A stretch of DNA of 64,000 nt from Erysipelotrichaceae bacterium (GTDB lineage Bacteria; Bacillota_I; Bacilli_A; Erysipelotrichales; Erysipelotrichaceae), in NCBI GenBank assembly GCA_009773735.1, contig WSYG01000005.1:47007-111006 (forward strand), given 5' to 3'. The translations under genes were made by a program, and so were the position numbers. The notes under the pieces were generated by a model, which was not told the origin of the DNA, did no database searches, and saw nothing but the letters and a program-made list of their open reading frames with translations. Below are positions 56,141-64,000 of the stretch, one piece after another. The stretch's first letter is position 1. Every line of letters starts with the position of its first letter.

Positions 56141-56149
56141 ATTATAACA
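56141..56149 (-). promoter_or_regulatory. Promoter of the envelope-acylation operon
   Basis: TGTTATAAT extended -10 on the minus strand, about 25 nt before the SGNH start. Confidence 0.6.
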
Positions 56150-56191
56150 CAGAGTCCATAATCCACTGATTCCGAGTCATCCACACATCAT

Positions 56192-56219
56192 AAAGAAAGC
56201 CGATGTTTCGGCTTTCTTT
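56192..56219 (-). terminator. Terminator after the M32 carboxypeptidase gene
   Basis: 12-bp perfect stem AAAGAAAGCCGA/TCGGCTTTCTTT with a 4-nt loop. Confidence 0.85.
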
Positions 56220-56220
56220 T

Positions 56221-57711
56221 CTAGGATTCAATGATGTGCTTTACTTTATCTTTTAAATAATCGACATAATACTGTGGATTAAAGGTTTCTTGGGTCACCC
56301 TCAGTAAGAGTTCTTGAGGTTCATAGACTCCCCCATGGGTATGGATCTTATCTTTTAACCATGCTTTGATCTTCTTAAAGTCTTGGTTTCTTAATGTTTC
56401 TTCCACATCCATGTCTTTTCTTAAGGCACTCATCCATTGTGCACTATATGCTGACCCTAAGGCATAGGTTGGGAAATAACCAAACATGGCTCCTGACCAA
56501 TGGACATCCTGTAGAACACCAACAGAAGCATTCTGAGGTCTTACACCCAAGTATTCTTCTATCTTATCTGCCCACACTTGATCGAGATTTTCTACCCCTA
56601 AAGAACCATCAAATAAGCCTTTTTCAATCTCATAGCGTACCATAACATGTAAAGGATAGGTCAATTCATCTGCTTCAATACGGATCAGTGATGCTTGAAC
56701 ATGATTGATCCCAGAGATGAATTCATCAAGGGATACTGTTTTTAGTAAAGGAACCAAGTCTTGGATCTCAGTATAAAAGGATTCCCAGAAAGCTTTACTT
56801 CTTCCTAACATATTTTCTAAAAACCGTGATTGAGACTCATGAAGCCCAAAGGTCATCGATTTACGGATATATCTTCCATCATACGCTTCATTGACTTGTC
56901 CATTGTAGGTCGCATGACCTACCTCATGAATCAACGCAAAGATACTGGATGTGAAATTATCTTCTAAATAGCGAACAGTGACCCGATTGTCATGAGCGCT
57001 GAAATCTTGAGAAAACGGATGAACACTGAGACTGATCTGACCGCTGTCTTTTGAATAATCTAAAAACTGAGCCAGTCTTTCAACCACTTTAGCTTGTTGA
57101 TCCAGTGGTACTTTAGCAGACATCCATTTTGGACGTTCAATGTTTTTAGCTTTGATCTGATGAATCAACGGAACGATATCGCTTCTTAACTTCGAAAAGA
57201 AGGCATCGTATTCTTTAATTCCCATGTTGGTTTCATAATCATCCAATAATTGTTCGTATATCGATCTAGAGTCTTTTCGATAAGACATCACCAGTTTAGT
57301 TTGTTCAATAAGTTTTTTTAAGATAGGTTTAAACAACTCATAATTTGATGTGGATTTGGCTTCTTCCCAAACATCATTGGCATCACGCACCAGATTGTTG
57401 TAGGCAACATAGACATCTTTAGGAATATAACGCGTCTTATCGATCTCTTTTTTCATTTGGGCGATTTCACGGTTGGTGATTTCATCATAGTCTAGATGAG
57501 ACATGGCTTCAATGCGTTCTATGACAGATGGATCTGTCGTAATGCTGAATAATTCACCGGATAAAAAGGCTGCCATCTTATTGCGATAAGGGGCTCCTTT
57601 TTTAGGGGCAATTGTATAAGCATCCCAACTTAATGTGGTTAGGGCTAAACTATACGCAGCCACTTTTTCTTGATAGGCTTGATGTTCTAATAGATATTGT
57701 TCTTTGGTCAT
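56221..57711 (-). CDS. M32-family metallocarboxypeptidase
   Basis: 496 aa. The zinc motif IHEVGHATYNGQV (HExxH) and downstream ESQSRFLEN (third ligand Glu) identify a thermostable-carboxypeptidase-1 (Taq) type enzyme. It removes C-terminal residues from peptides in the cytoplasm. GAGGATAATCAC gives a ribosome binding site before the ATG. It is divergent from thrC. Confidence 0.95.
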   Translation of the reverse strand: MTKEQYLLEHQAYQEKVAAYSLALTTLSWDAYTIAPKKGAPYRNKMAAFLSGELFSITTDPSVIERIEAMSHLDYDEITNREIAQMKKEIDKTRYIPKDVYVAYNNLVRDANDVWEEAKSTSNYELFKPILKKLIEQTKLVMSYRKDSRSIYEQLLDDYETNMGIKEYDAFFSKLRSDIVPLIHQIKAKNIERPKWMSAKVPLDQQAKVVERLAQFLDYSKDSGQISLSVHPFSQDFSAHDNRVTVRYLEDNFTSSIFALIHEVGHATYNGQVNEAYDGRYIRKSMTFGLHESQSRFLENMLGRSKAFWESFYTEIQDLVPLLKTVSLDEFISGINHVQASLIRIEADELTYPLHVMVRYEIEKGLFDGSLGVENLDQVWADKIEEYLGVRPQNASVGVLQDVHWSGAMFGYFPTYALGSAYSAQWMSALRKDMDVEETLRNQDFKKIKAWLKDKIHTHGGVYEPQELLLRVTQETFNPQYYVDYLKDKVKHIIES

Positions 57712-57807
57712 GTGATTATCCTCAATGATATTTTAGCACGATTACTTACAATGGCATTCATCATCCCAACAAACCATAACTTTTATGCTGTCTCTCATGA
57801 AACACAC

Positions 57808-57836
57808 TTGTATTTGAAATAGAAACATTCTAATAT
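57808..57836 (+). promoter_or_regulatory. Promoter of thrC-thrB-ACT operon
   Basis: TTGTAT (57808-57813), 17-nt spacer, TAATAT (57831-57836). The 5' UTR is short (~18 nt) and lacks a Shine-Dalgarno; no T-box motif is present. Confidence 0.55.
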
Positions 57837-57860
57837 AAGATTAGAGAACACCTTTCAAAA

Positions 57861-59315
57861 ATGAAATATAGCTCAACCCGAGATCAAAACCTAATCATCA
57901 GTGGAACTAAAGCCATTTTGGATGGTTTGGCTAAGGATGGTGGTTTAGTAATCCCTGAATCTTTTCCACGATTAGATCTAGATCAAATCAAAGACTACGA
58001 CTTCAAAAGGCTAATGGTTGAGATTCTACATCGATACTTCCAAGAATTCGATCAGAAAGATTTGATTGATATGGTAGATCAAGCCTACCTCAATACCTTC
58101 GATCATAAAGACATTGTCCCTTTAAGTCTCTGTAACGATATTTATCTGTTGGAGCTCTATCATGGTCCTACCGCTGCCTTTAAAGACATCGCACTATCAA
58201 TCTTGCCTTATCTGATGGCACATGCGAAAAAGAAGCTCAACATCACCGAAATCACCCATATCCTAACCGCCACTTCTGGAGATACAGGATCTGCAGCCCT
58301 TGCTGGATTCAAAGACATAGAGGGATTTACACTAACTGTTTTTTATCCTTCGGTTGGGATCAGCGAGATTCAAAAACGACAGATGACAACGATACAAGGC
58401 AAGAATATTAAAGTATTTGGAATCAATGGAAATTTCGATGATGCTCAAGCTGCCCTCAAAGACATTTTTAACAGATCAACAGAGTTCAAACTCACTTTAT
58501 CTTCCGCAAACTCGATCAATATTGGACGTCTCATTCCGCAAATGGCTTATTACTTTAAAGCCTATTTCGATTTAATCAAACTCAACAAGATCCATTTAGG
58601 AGATAAAGTCTCCTTCAGTATCCCTACTGGTAATTTCGGTAATATTCTAGCAGCCTATTTTGCCGCTCTTAGTGGATTACCCATCAAGAGCCTGATTTGT
58701 GCATCCAATGAGAATCGTGTCTTGACAGATTTTATCCAAAGCGGGATCTATGATCGAAACCGTGATTTCCATCAAACAAGTTCACCTTCAATGGACATCT
58801 TGGTTTCCAGCAATCTTGAACGCTTATTGTGTTTATTAAGTGATCGTGACGATGAATTAGTCAAAGAACTTATGAATCAACTCGATAGTAAAGGATCCTA
58901 TAAAGTTCCTGAGTTCATATATCAACGTCTAAATGAGATCTTCATTGGTCAAAGTGTTGATCAACATACGGTTGAATCCACCATAAAGTTAATTTATGAA
59001 TCTTGCGGGATACTAATTGATCCACATACTGCAATCGCAGTCAAAGCTGCTCAAGATCACATAAGTGAAGAACCGATGATCGTATGCGCAACAGCCTCAC
59101 CGTTTAAGTTTCCCACAACTGTTCTAAAAGCTTTAGGTAAAGATGGTGATACCGATGACTTTATTAGTTTAGAGAAACTGTCATCACTGAGTCATCAGAA
59201 ATGTCCAATTCATTTAAGCCATTTAAGAGATGCGACCATCCGTCATCCATTGACGGTCAATAAAGAAGCGCTAGTTGCGCTGGTCAAACTAAAGGAGCAC
59301 CATGATCACGATTAA
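57861..59315 (+). CDS. thrC: Threonine synthase
   Basis: 484-aa PLP enzyme (O-phosphohomoserine to threonine) of the longer type. The PLP lysine lies in HGPTAAFKDIALS; SGDTGSAALAGF binds phosphate, and the start MKYSSTRDQ is typical. It overlaps thrB by 14 bp. Homoserine dehydrogenase and aspartokinase are not in the window. Confidence 0.95.
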   Translation: MKYSSTRDQNLIISGTKAILDGLAKDGGLVIPESFPRLDLDQIKDYDFKRLMVEILHRYFQEFDQKDLIDMVDQAYLNTFDHKDIVPLSLCNDIYLLELYHGPTAAFKDIALSILPYLMAHAKKKLNITEITHILTATSGDTGSAALAGFKDIEGFTLTVFYPSVGISEIQKRQMTTIQGKNIKVFGINGNFDDAQAALKDIFNRSTEFKLTLSSANSINIGRLIPQMAYYFKAYFDLIKLNKIHLGDKVSFSIPTGNFGNILAAYFAALSGLPIKSLICASNENRVLTDFIQSGIYDRNRDFHQTSSPSMDILVSSNLERLLCLLSDRDDELVKELMNQLDSKGSYKVPEFIYQRLNEIFIGQSVDQHTVESTIKLIYESCGILIDPHTAIAVKAAQDHISEEPMIVCATASPFKFPTTVLKALGKDGDTDDFISLEKLSSLSHQKCPIHLSHLRDATIRHPLTVNKEALVALVKLKEHHDHD

Positions 59316-60180
59316 AGTACCGGCCACATCGGCCAACTTAGGCCCAGGTTTTGATTCCATTGGCGTCGCTTTACAGCTCTATGCGACCTTTAAGGTCAAA
59401 GAAGGCACTGAATTTTCGATCAAAGGCTGTCCAGTTGCCTATACCAACGAAAACAATCTTTTCCATCGAGCTTATCTTCATCGCGTAGCGCAACTCAAAC
59501 TAAAACCTAAATTTCTAGATATTGAAGTTCAATCAGATATCCCAGTCGCGAGAGGTTTAGGCAGCAGTGCCAGTTTCATCGTCGCCGGGATTCTATGTGC
59601 CCACTTGATTCATGAAGTTGACTTTACTTTAGGTGAGATTGCATTTGCTTCCAGCACCTTTGAAGGTCATCCAGACAATGTTTGTTCTGCTTGTTTGGGT
59701 GGACTAAGAGCATCCCTGATCTGTAAGAATTATGTGCTTACTGAAACGTTTAAAATTCATCCGGATTTGAAGTTTTACTTCATCATTCCTGACTTTGAAC
59801 TCTTGACTTCACTGACCAGACTCGCATTACCGGACAAAATTTTGATGAGTGAAGCGGTGCATAATCTGGCTCGCTTACCCATATTGCTTAAAGCACTTGA
59901 AACCGGTGATCAAGATCAAATCAACATTTGTATCCAAGATAAACTTCATCATCCTTATCGTTTTCCACTTATTTATCAATCTGAAAATGTATTGGCGATC
60001 CTTGATAAGGCAGGCATTAAATCTACTTATATTTCTGGAGCTGGCCCAACCATCGGAATCCTGCATATGGGTCCACTCAATGTTGAACCAATACAACTCG
60101 AACTCAATACGTTACGACATAAGTTTAAACTGATCGAATTGAAGTTTGAGCCTCACGGTATCACGTACAGTAAAGATTAA
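59302..60180 (+). CDS. thrB: Homoserine kinase
   Basis: 292-aa GHMP kinase that makes O-phosphohomoserine for ThrC. Motifs VPATSANLGPGFDSIGVAL, the ATP loop RGLGSSASFIVAG and C-terminal ISGAGPTIGIL are all intact. AAAGGAG precedes the ATG. It lies between thrC and the ACT gene in one operon. Confidence 0.96.
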   Translation: MITIKVPATSANLGPGFDSIGVALQLYATFKVKEGTEFSIKGCPVAYTNENNLFHRAYLHRVAQLKLKPKFLDIEVQSDIPVARGLGSSASFIVAGILCAHLIHEVDFTLGEIAFASSTFEGHPDNVCSACLGGLRASLICKNYVLTETFKIHPDLKFYFIIPDFELLTSLTRLALPDKILMSEAVHNLARLPILLKALETGDQDQINICIQDKLHHPYRFPLIYQSENVLAILDKAGIKSTYISGAGPTIGILHMGPLNVEPIQLELNTLRHKFKLIELKFEPHGITYSKD

Positions 60181-60181
60181 T

Positions 60182-60619
60182 ATGAGCCGAAATTTACTCT
60201 TGGTCGATAAAAAGATCCTACCTGCTTTCTTTGAAAAAGTGATTTTAGCCAGACAATTGATTCATGGTGGTGAAGTAAAAGACATCAGTGAAGCGTGTAA
60301 AAGAATCAGCATTTCTCGTTCAACTTATTACAAATACAAAGATTATGTCTTCTTACCTGAAGAAATCGGGCCTGTTAGAAAAGCCATCTTAAGTATGCTT
60401 CTTGATCATCAGCATGGTGTCTTATCAGATGTGTTACGTTGCATCAGTGATCATGAAGCCAATGTGATCACCATTACTCAAACTGTACCGATACGTGAAA
60501 AAGCCAGTGTCATCATGACTCTGGATATCTTAGGATTAAATGTCAGTATTGGAGAATTCTTAAATGAATTGAGAGATCGTAATGGGGTAGAAAAGGTAAA
60601 TCTAATCGATATTGAGTAA
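60182..60619 (+). CDS. ACT-domain regulator (UPF0735/PheB-like)
   Basis: 145 aa. The N-terminal half has a helix-turn-helix-like segment (DISEACKRISISRSTYYKYKD) and the C-terminal half is an ACT domain (HGVLSDVLRCISDHEANVITITQ). PheB/YszB-type ACT proteins commonly sit with hom-thr genes and are thought to sense amino acids. Here it follows thrB by one base and probably regulates threonine synthesis. The ATG at 60182 replaces the longer ORF-track start. Confidence 0.85.
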   Translation: MSRNLLLVDKKILPAFFEKVILARQLIHGGEVKDISEACKRISISRSTYYKYKDYVFLPEEIGPVRKAILSMLLDHQHGVLSDVLRCISDHEANVITITQTVPIREKASVIMTLDILGLNVSIGEFLNELRDRNGVEKVNLIDIE

Positions 60620-60621
60620 GT

Positions 60622-61524
60622 TTAATCCTGTCTTCGTTTTATGTTTAAGGTCATAAAGATGATCGATATGACAATGAGTGCAGCTGCAAACAAAGCATTT
60701 AAACTTAAGTTTTCTTTCGCCAATAACCAACCCAAGAATACCGCAACTACTGGATTCACAAATGCATAAGTGGATACCCAAGCTGGATCAACATGCTTCA
60801 ATAGCCAAATATAAGCACTATACGCAACGATTGATCCAAATAGGATAAGATATCCTAGTGACCACCAAGCCTGTGTGGACACCTCCAAAATATCAAATCT
60901 GAGCCATTCATTTCTTACTGAAGCACTGATGTATAAAGCAAGTCCACCCGTGATCATCTGGATCGATAAATTCATATAAGGAGACTTTGGAAGTGAGGCA
61001 TATCGTGAAAGCAGTGAACCACCAGCCCATGAGATTGCTGCACAAAGGATCAAAAAGATGCCTAACGGATCAAACTGTGTAAGTCCATCTTGTTGAGACT
61101 GAAAAACCAAAAGCGCAATCCCAATCATTCCTAAAATGACCCCGATCATATGAAACAAAGTGGGTCTTTTTTTATCCCCAAAACCCCAATTCAATAAGAT
61201 GATCCATAAAGGCACAGCTCCAATCAATAAAGAAACGATACTAGATGGTACTGTTTCTTCAGTTAAGGTCACCAAACCATTTCCAATCAAAAGCATCATC
61301 AAACCAATCAAAGCAGACATCATGAATTCAGAACGCTTGGGAAATACATCTTTACGAACTAAAGCAATGCTCAGCATGATGATCCCAGCAGTTAAGTGAC
61401 GTGTTCCAGCCAAAAGCATCGGAGGAAAAGATTCCAAACCTAGTTTGATGGCCACATAAGTTCCACCCCAAAACACATAAACAGCCAAGAAAGCTAAGAT
61501 GACCCTCAGACTTAGTTTGTGCAT
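60622..61524 (-). CDS. DMT/EamA-family transporter
   Basis: 300 aa with ten membrane helices in two EamA repeats (FWGGTYVAIKLGLESFPPMLLAGTRH; SWAGGSLLSRYASLP). Likely an amino-acid or metabolite exporter; its location next to the threonine operon hints at an amino acid, but this is guesswork. AAGGAGC precedes the ATG and a TATAAT lies upstream at ~61553. Its stop is 2 nt from the convergent ACT gene. Confidence 0.9.
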   Translation of the reverse strand: MHKLSLRVILAFLAVYVFWGGTYVAIKLGLESFPPMLLAGTRHLTAGIIMLSIALVRKDVFPKRSEFMMSALIGLMMLLIGNGLVTLTEETVPSSIVSLLIGAVPLWIILLNWGFGDKKRPTLFHMIGVILGMIGIALLVFQSQQDGLTQFDPLGIFLILCAAISWAGGSLLSRYASLPKSPYMNLSIQMITGGLALYISASVRNEWLRFDILEVSTQAWWSLGYLILFGSIVAYSAYIWLLKHVDPAWVSTYAFVNPVVAVFLGWLLAKENLSLNALFAAALIVISIIFMTLNIKRRQD

Positions 61525-61577
61525 ACCCTGCTCCTTAAAAATAATGGTTTGATTATATCACATAACTGTTGTATGAA

Positions 61578-61611
61578 CATAAAAAGGAATACCATTAGCG
61601 GTATTCCTTTT
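61578..61611 (-). terminator. Terminator for leftward transcripts from the IS/ncRNA region
   Basis: 12-bp perfect stem AAAAGGAATACC/GGTATTCCTTTT, 6-nt loop; minus-strand T run TTTTTATG. Confidence 0.78.
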
Positions 61612-61795
61612 CTGCACTTCTAAGCAATGCACTTTATCATACGTCTCTGCACAACACTTCAATGCCCTAAGACAATCAAAGGCTCTGCACAACACGACAA
61701 TCCAATCATTACTTCTAGTACATCACTGCCAAACACAGCATTAAACTAAAACCAAATATTCTAATCTAGAAACGAAAAAGAATTCCATCGTCTTA
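61612..61795. repeat. Gene-poor stretch with a 13-bp direct repeat
   Basis: CTCTGCACAACAC occurs exactly at 61645-61657 and 61683-61695, a 38-bp period with only two copies. No ORF, tRNA or familiar RNA is visible in this stretch. Confidence 0.5.
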
Positions 61796-61884
61796 AGTTA
61801 GAGGAAGCAACTTAATGCAAAATCCATCAACCTTATAGAAACTCTGAAACACTCTCGATACTTCTTAAATTTAGTCCTCTAACT
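61796..61884 (-). ncRNA. Candidate structured small RNA with closing stem
   Basis: Perfect 10-bp arms AGTTAGAGGA (61875-61884 on the minus strand) and TCCTCTAACT (61796-61805) enclose ~70 nt with no ORF. An extended -10, TGCTATAAT (61891-61898), predicts a start exactly at the first base of the 5' arm. A terminator lies downstream at 61578-61611. No known RNA family is recognised. Confidence 0.4.
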
Positions 61885-61904
61885 ACCCATATTATAGCAC
61901 CAAA

Positions 61905-62291
61905 TCATAAAATCAACGCTTTTTTCGCTTGTAGCATAAAAAAGAATACCAATTGCTTGTATTCAACGAGGTCGATGGCAACTAATCCTTCTATCCATTT
62001 GTCGTTGAGATCTACATACAAGTCATCTTTGCCGTTAGCGAAAATATGACGTCTAACAACCTTTTCTTTGCCTTCTTTATCAACCAAAGCATACTTCAGA
62101 TTTGGTCTTAAGAAGAACAACAACAGGAGCAATAAGCCAAGCAAGTTAGCCCACCAGAAGTCCAACGGCCCTAACGAGGTTTCTGGATCTACGATGATGA
62201 CATTATCTTCGTCAACAGTAATGATAAACTTCGCGATATTGGAATCGATAGCTCTATCATTAGCTTTGAAAGTAAAGCTATCTTCACCAGC
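61905..62291 (-). pseudogene. C-terminal remnant of a cadherin/Ig-like surface protein
   Basis: The frame carries an Ig/cadherin-like strand pattern (AGEDSFTFKANDRAIDSNIAK, IITVDEDN), one membrane helix (WANLLGLLLLLLFFL) and a short cytoplasmic tail. The first ~50 codons of the ORF-track version (62292-62441) are antisense of the IS3 transposase, so the true gene was cut there. No other part of the large surface protein remains in the window. Confidence 0.65.
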
Positions 62292-62783
62292 GAGGCACCT
62301 GTCAAACGTATTGTCAGTGATCTGACCTATGTCAGAGTCGGAAATGACTGTAACTATATTTGCATACTGACGGATTTGTATAATCGGGAGATCATCGGAT
62401 ACTGCTGTGGAAGACACAAAGATGCCCAGTTGGTGATACAAGCCTTTGTGAATGTCAAAGGACCATTATCTCAAATCGAAATCTTTCATACCGATCGTGG
62501 CTTAGAATTCAAAAATCAAAACGTTGATAAGGTCTTAGAAACCTTCAATATTAAACGCTCACTCAGGTTGAAAGGCTGTCCTTACGATAACGCAGTCGCT
62601 GAGGCAATGTATAAGCTAATCAAGAAAGAGTTTGTTTATCCAAGACGGTTTATGAGATTAGGTCAGCTTGAAGTCGAATTGGACCGTTATGTGACCTGGT
62701 TCTGTGCGTTACGGATTCATTCAAACTCGGACTATATGGGTCCGATTGAATATAAAAACAAGTCCCTTATAAATTGTGTCTAA
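62292..62783 (+). mobile_element. IS3-family transposase (OrfB) fragment
   Basis: In frame from about 62292 to the stop at 62783: EAPVKRIVSDLTYVRVG, ICILTDLYNREIIGY, IEIFHTDRGLEFKNQ and CPYDNAVAEAMYKLIKKEF. These are the DDE integrase core of IS3 (IS150-like) OrfB, with D, D and E all present. The N-terminal part of OrfB and OrfA are absent, and terminal inverted repeats were not found, so this is a 5'-truncated relic adjoining the surface-protein remnant. The ORF track starts only at an internal TTG. Confidence 0.85.
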
Positions 62784-62839
62784 TTATCTGTTGCCTATCT
62801 AAACCCAAAAATTTAGGTACAAGTCAAATCAACACTTAA

Positions 62840-63163
62840 TTACCCATAATTCACTAAAAACAAATATACCAGTAATCCTCCCGAAATACTAAGCAGTGTG
62901 TTGCTTTTCCATTGGTGGATCAAGGCAATCACAATCAAACTAAACAATTCAGTCAATCCATAGGGAGCGGTTGCTATTTTCACATCTTTTAGGGCATAGA
63001 CGACCAACATGCCTAAACTTGCATAAGGTAAACGATCCGCCAAAAAGGAGACAACTTTTGGGATTGGTTTATGCTGAGGAAAGAGTATAAATGGTAAAAA
63101 ACGCGTCAAAATGGTTGCTAAAGCCATGGCCAACACCATGATCAACAATTGTAGATCACTCAT
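62840..63163 (-). CDS. azlD: AzlD-family branched-chain amino acid exporter subunit
   Basis: 107 aa with three to four membrane helices (LLIMVLAMALATILTRFLPFILFP, LPYASLGMLVVYALKD). AzlD works with AzlC to export branched-chain amino acids or analogues. It overlaps azlC by 8 bp. Function is by family. Confidence 0.9.
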   Translation of the reverse strand: MSDLQLLIMVLAMALATILTRFLPFILFPQHKPIPKVVSFLADRLPYASLGMLVVYALKDVKIATAPYGLTELFSLIVIALIHQWKSNTLLSISGGLLVYLFLVNYG

Positions 63164-63848
63164 GATGTTTCTCCTTGATGTGTCTAAATCCCAACAATCC
63201 TACGACGATAATTAACATCGACATCCATAGAAATTGAGTTTTACCAAACACCATAAGTGAAAACAAAGTAGCAAATATACCCAACAATAAATAAACCCTT
63301 TTATCACTAGATTTCCATTGATTTAAAAACATGACAAAGAACAGAGCTGTCAGTACAAAATCAAAGCCTTTGATCTGATCTGGAATAAAGACAGCCAACA
63401 GATGACCCATAAGACAAGAAACTTGCCAATACAGATAACAAAGCCCTGTAATCGTCAAATAGAATAAAGAAGGATCAATATCTTTTGGTACATCACTAGC
63501 AACATTGATCGAGAAAGCTTCATCTGCCATCCCAAAGATCAACAATGATTTTCCTTTTAATCCTTTAAATCGATCCAACATCGATATTCCATAAAACAAA
63601 TGTCTGATGTTCACGAGTAAAGCCATTAAAAAGGCTAAGAGTGGATTAAACGTGGATAATAATAAAGGTATGGCTGCATATTGCATGGCACCCGCAAACA
63701 CTACTGCACTCATCAAAAAGGTCCATAGGATAGAAAATCCTTTATCGCTCATTAAGATCCCATAAGCCATTCCCAACATCAAATAACCTGCTAAAACAGG
63801 AAGCGTTAAAGGAAACGACATTCTTAATGTTTGCATAAGATTTTTCAT
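63156..63848 (-). CDS. azlC: AzlC-family branched-chain amino acid exporter subunit
   Basis: 230 aa with several membrane helices; PLTLPVLAGYLMLGMAYGIL, FAGAMQYAAIPLL and NIRHLFYGISM are the AzlC signature. TTGAAT-17-TATGAT ends 6 nt before the ATG at 63848 with no Shine-Dalgarno, another leaderless candidate. It heads azlCD. Confidence 0.92.
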   Translation of the reverse strand: MKNLMQTLRMSFPLTLPVLAGYLMLGMAYGILMSDKGFSILWTFLMSAVVFAGAMQYAAIPLLLSTFNPLLAFLMALLVNIRHLFYGISMLDRFKGLKGKSLLIFGMADEAFSINVASDVPKDIDPSLFYLTITGLCYLYWQVSCLMGHLLAVFIPDQIKGFDFVLTALFFVMFLNQWKSSDKRVYLLLGIFATLFSLMVFGKTQFLWMSMLIIVVGLLGFRHIKEKHHE

Positions 63849-63854
63849 TGTTTC

Positions 63855-63883
63855 ATCATACTGAAGTTTCGTACTTTATTCAA
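63855..63883 (-). promoter_or_regulatory. Promoter of azlCD (leaderless)
   Basis: TTGAAT (63878-63883), 17-nt spacer, TATGAT (63855-63860), 6 nt to the ATG. Confidence 0.75.
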
Positions 63884-63888
63884 TAAAA

Positions 63889-63906
63889 AGAAGGGACTTC
63901 CCTTCT
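63889..63906 (-). terminator. Terminator for a minus-strand gene beyond the window
   Basis: Stem AGAAGGG/CCCTTCT followed by TTTTTATT on the minus strand. Confidence 0.6.
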
Positions 63907-63907
63907 C

Positions 63908-64000
63908 AGGCTGTTGACAAATTAAGTTGACAGCCTTTTTTAATGGAATGGTTGGACTTTAAGAAAACCCTTAAAAATGGTAAAATAGAGGTATAAAAAA
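63908..64000 (+). other. Possible left end of an insertion sequence
   Basis: A hairpin AGGCTGT/ACAGCCT with the direct repeat GTTGACA inside is followed by a T run, then TGGTAAAAT (extended -10) and AGAGG near the window edge. A terminator just before a promoter is common at IS left ends. No transposase codons are visible. Confidence 0.3.

Noticed and set aside
57712-57860. T-box or threonine riboswitch before thrC
   Set aside because: The leader is only about 20 nt from the predicted start and has no T-box core sequence.
61612-61795. CRISPR-like repeat
   Set aside because: Only two copies of a 13-bp repeat with a 38-bp period and no cas genes; too short and too few.
61905-62441. 178-aa ORF taken as a whole gene
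   Set aside because: Its first ~50 codons are antisense to the IS3 transposase core, so the ORF is a chimera of the IS fragment and a gene remnant.

Overview
The window reads as a chromosome segment of a low-GC Gram-positive bacterium (Bacillota). Supporting signs are the CIRCE/HrcA heat-shock operon, a leuS T-box leader, a sufCDSUB operon, RNase J, YhaM, CsoR/CopZ/CopA, PyrR, a CcpA-like cre site and a Rex-like box. TGA is used as a stop and the only tRNA, tRNA-Trp, has a CCA anticodon, so the standard code applies. An FtsW/RodA protein implies a peptidoglycan wall. PFOR (nifJ) points to anaerobic fermentation. The mix resembles Erysipelotrichia or wall-bearing relatives of the Mollicutes, but that placement is inference.

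Layout. 1-4.7 kb: hrcA-grpE-dnaK-dnaJ on the minus strand with two CIRCE operators and the first codons of a ClpB-like gene; hrcA carries an apparent frameshift. 4.7-11 kb: coaD, rsmD, ftsW-like, def, rnjA, a LiaF-like membrane protein and a phosphoesterase with a damaged active site. 11-15.6 kb: leuS with T-box, the YtqA/YtqB tRNA-modification pair and a Nudix hydrolase. 15.8-21 kb: the Suf iron-sulfur operon plus 5-formyl-THF cyclo-ligase. 21-24 kb: two PrsA/parvulin-like proteins, HIT and GyrI-like proteins. 24-28.5 kb: copper operon copZ-copA-csoR plus an HMA-SafE-cupredoxin protein, with a CsoR-type operator inside the promoter. 28.6-35.4 kb: YhaM, a glycosyltransferase-RecX fusion and PFOR. 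35.5-38.5 kb: MATE, GDPD, PyrR and tRNA-Trp. 38.8-43.7 kb: a 1146-aa glycosidase-like protein and a baeRF (eRF1-like) protein. 43.8-49.6 kb: nagA and small metabolic genes. 49.7-50.1 kb: a ugd remnant. 50.1-56.1 kb: an envelope-polymer acylation operon. 56.2-61.5 kb: M32 carboxypeptidase, thrC-thrB-ACT regulator and a DMT exporter. 61.6-64 kb: a possible structured RNA, an IS3 fragment beside a truncated surface protein, azlCD and a possible IS end.

The most interesting locus is 51.9-56.1 kb. It has the parts of a Dlt teichoic-acid D-alanylation machine (SGNH/DltD-like protein, carrier protein, MBOAT/DltB-like protein and a 35-aa single-TM peptide ending Y-x-x-F like DltX), but DltA is replaced by an FkbH-family protein. 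FkbH enzymes load glyceryl from 1,3-bisphosphoglycerate onto carrier proteins. The prediction is therefore a Dlt-like system that attaches a glyceryl (or related C3) group to an exported polymer.

Three further themes recur. Several genes (ytqA, Nudix, azlC, EamA, a methyltransferase and others) have a -10 box only 6-8 nt before the start codon and no Shine-Dalgarno, which suggests leaderless mRNAs. The strand carries several gene lesions (hrcA, fkbH, eamA, ugd, a small gene before the GT-RecX fusion), so either decay or assembly indels should be considered. A GT4 glycosyltransferase fused to full-length RecX is an unusual domain pairing.
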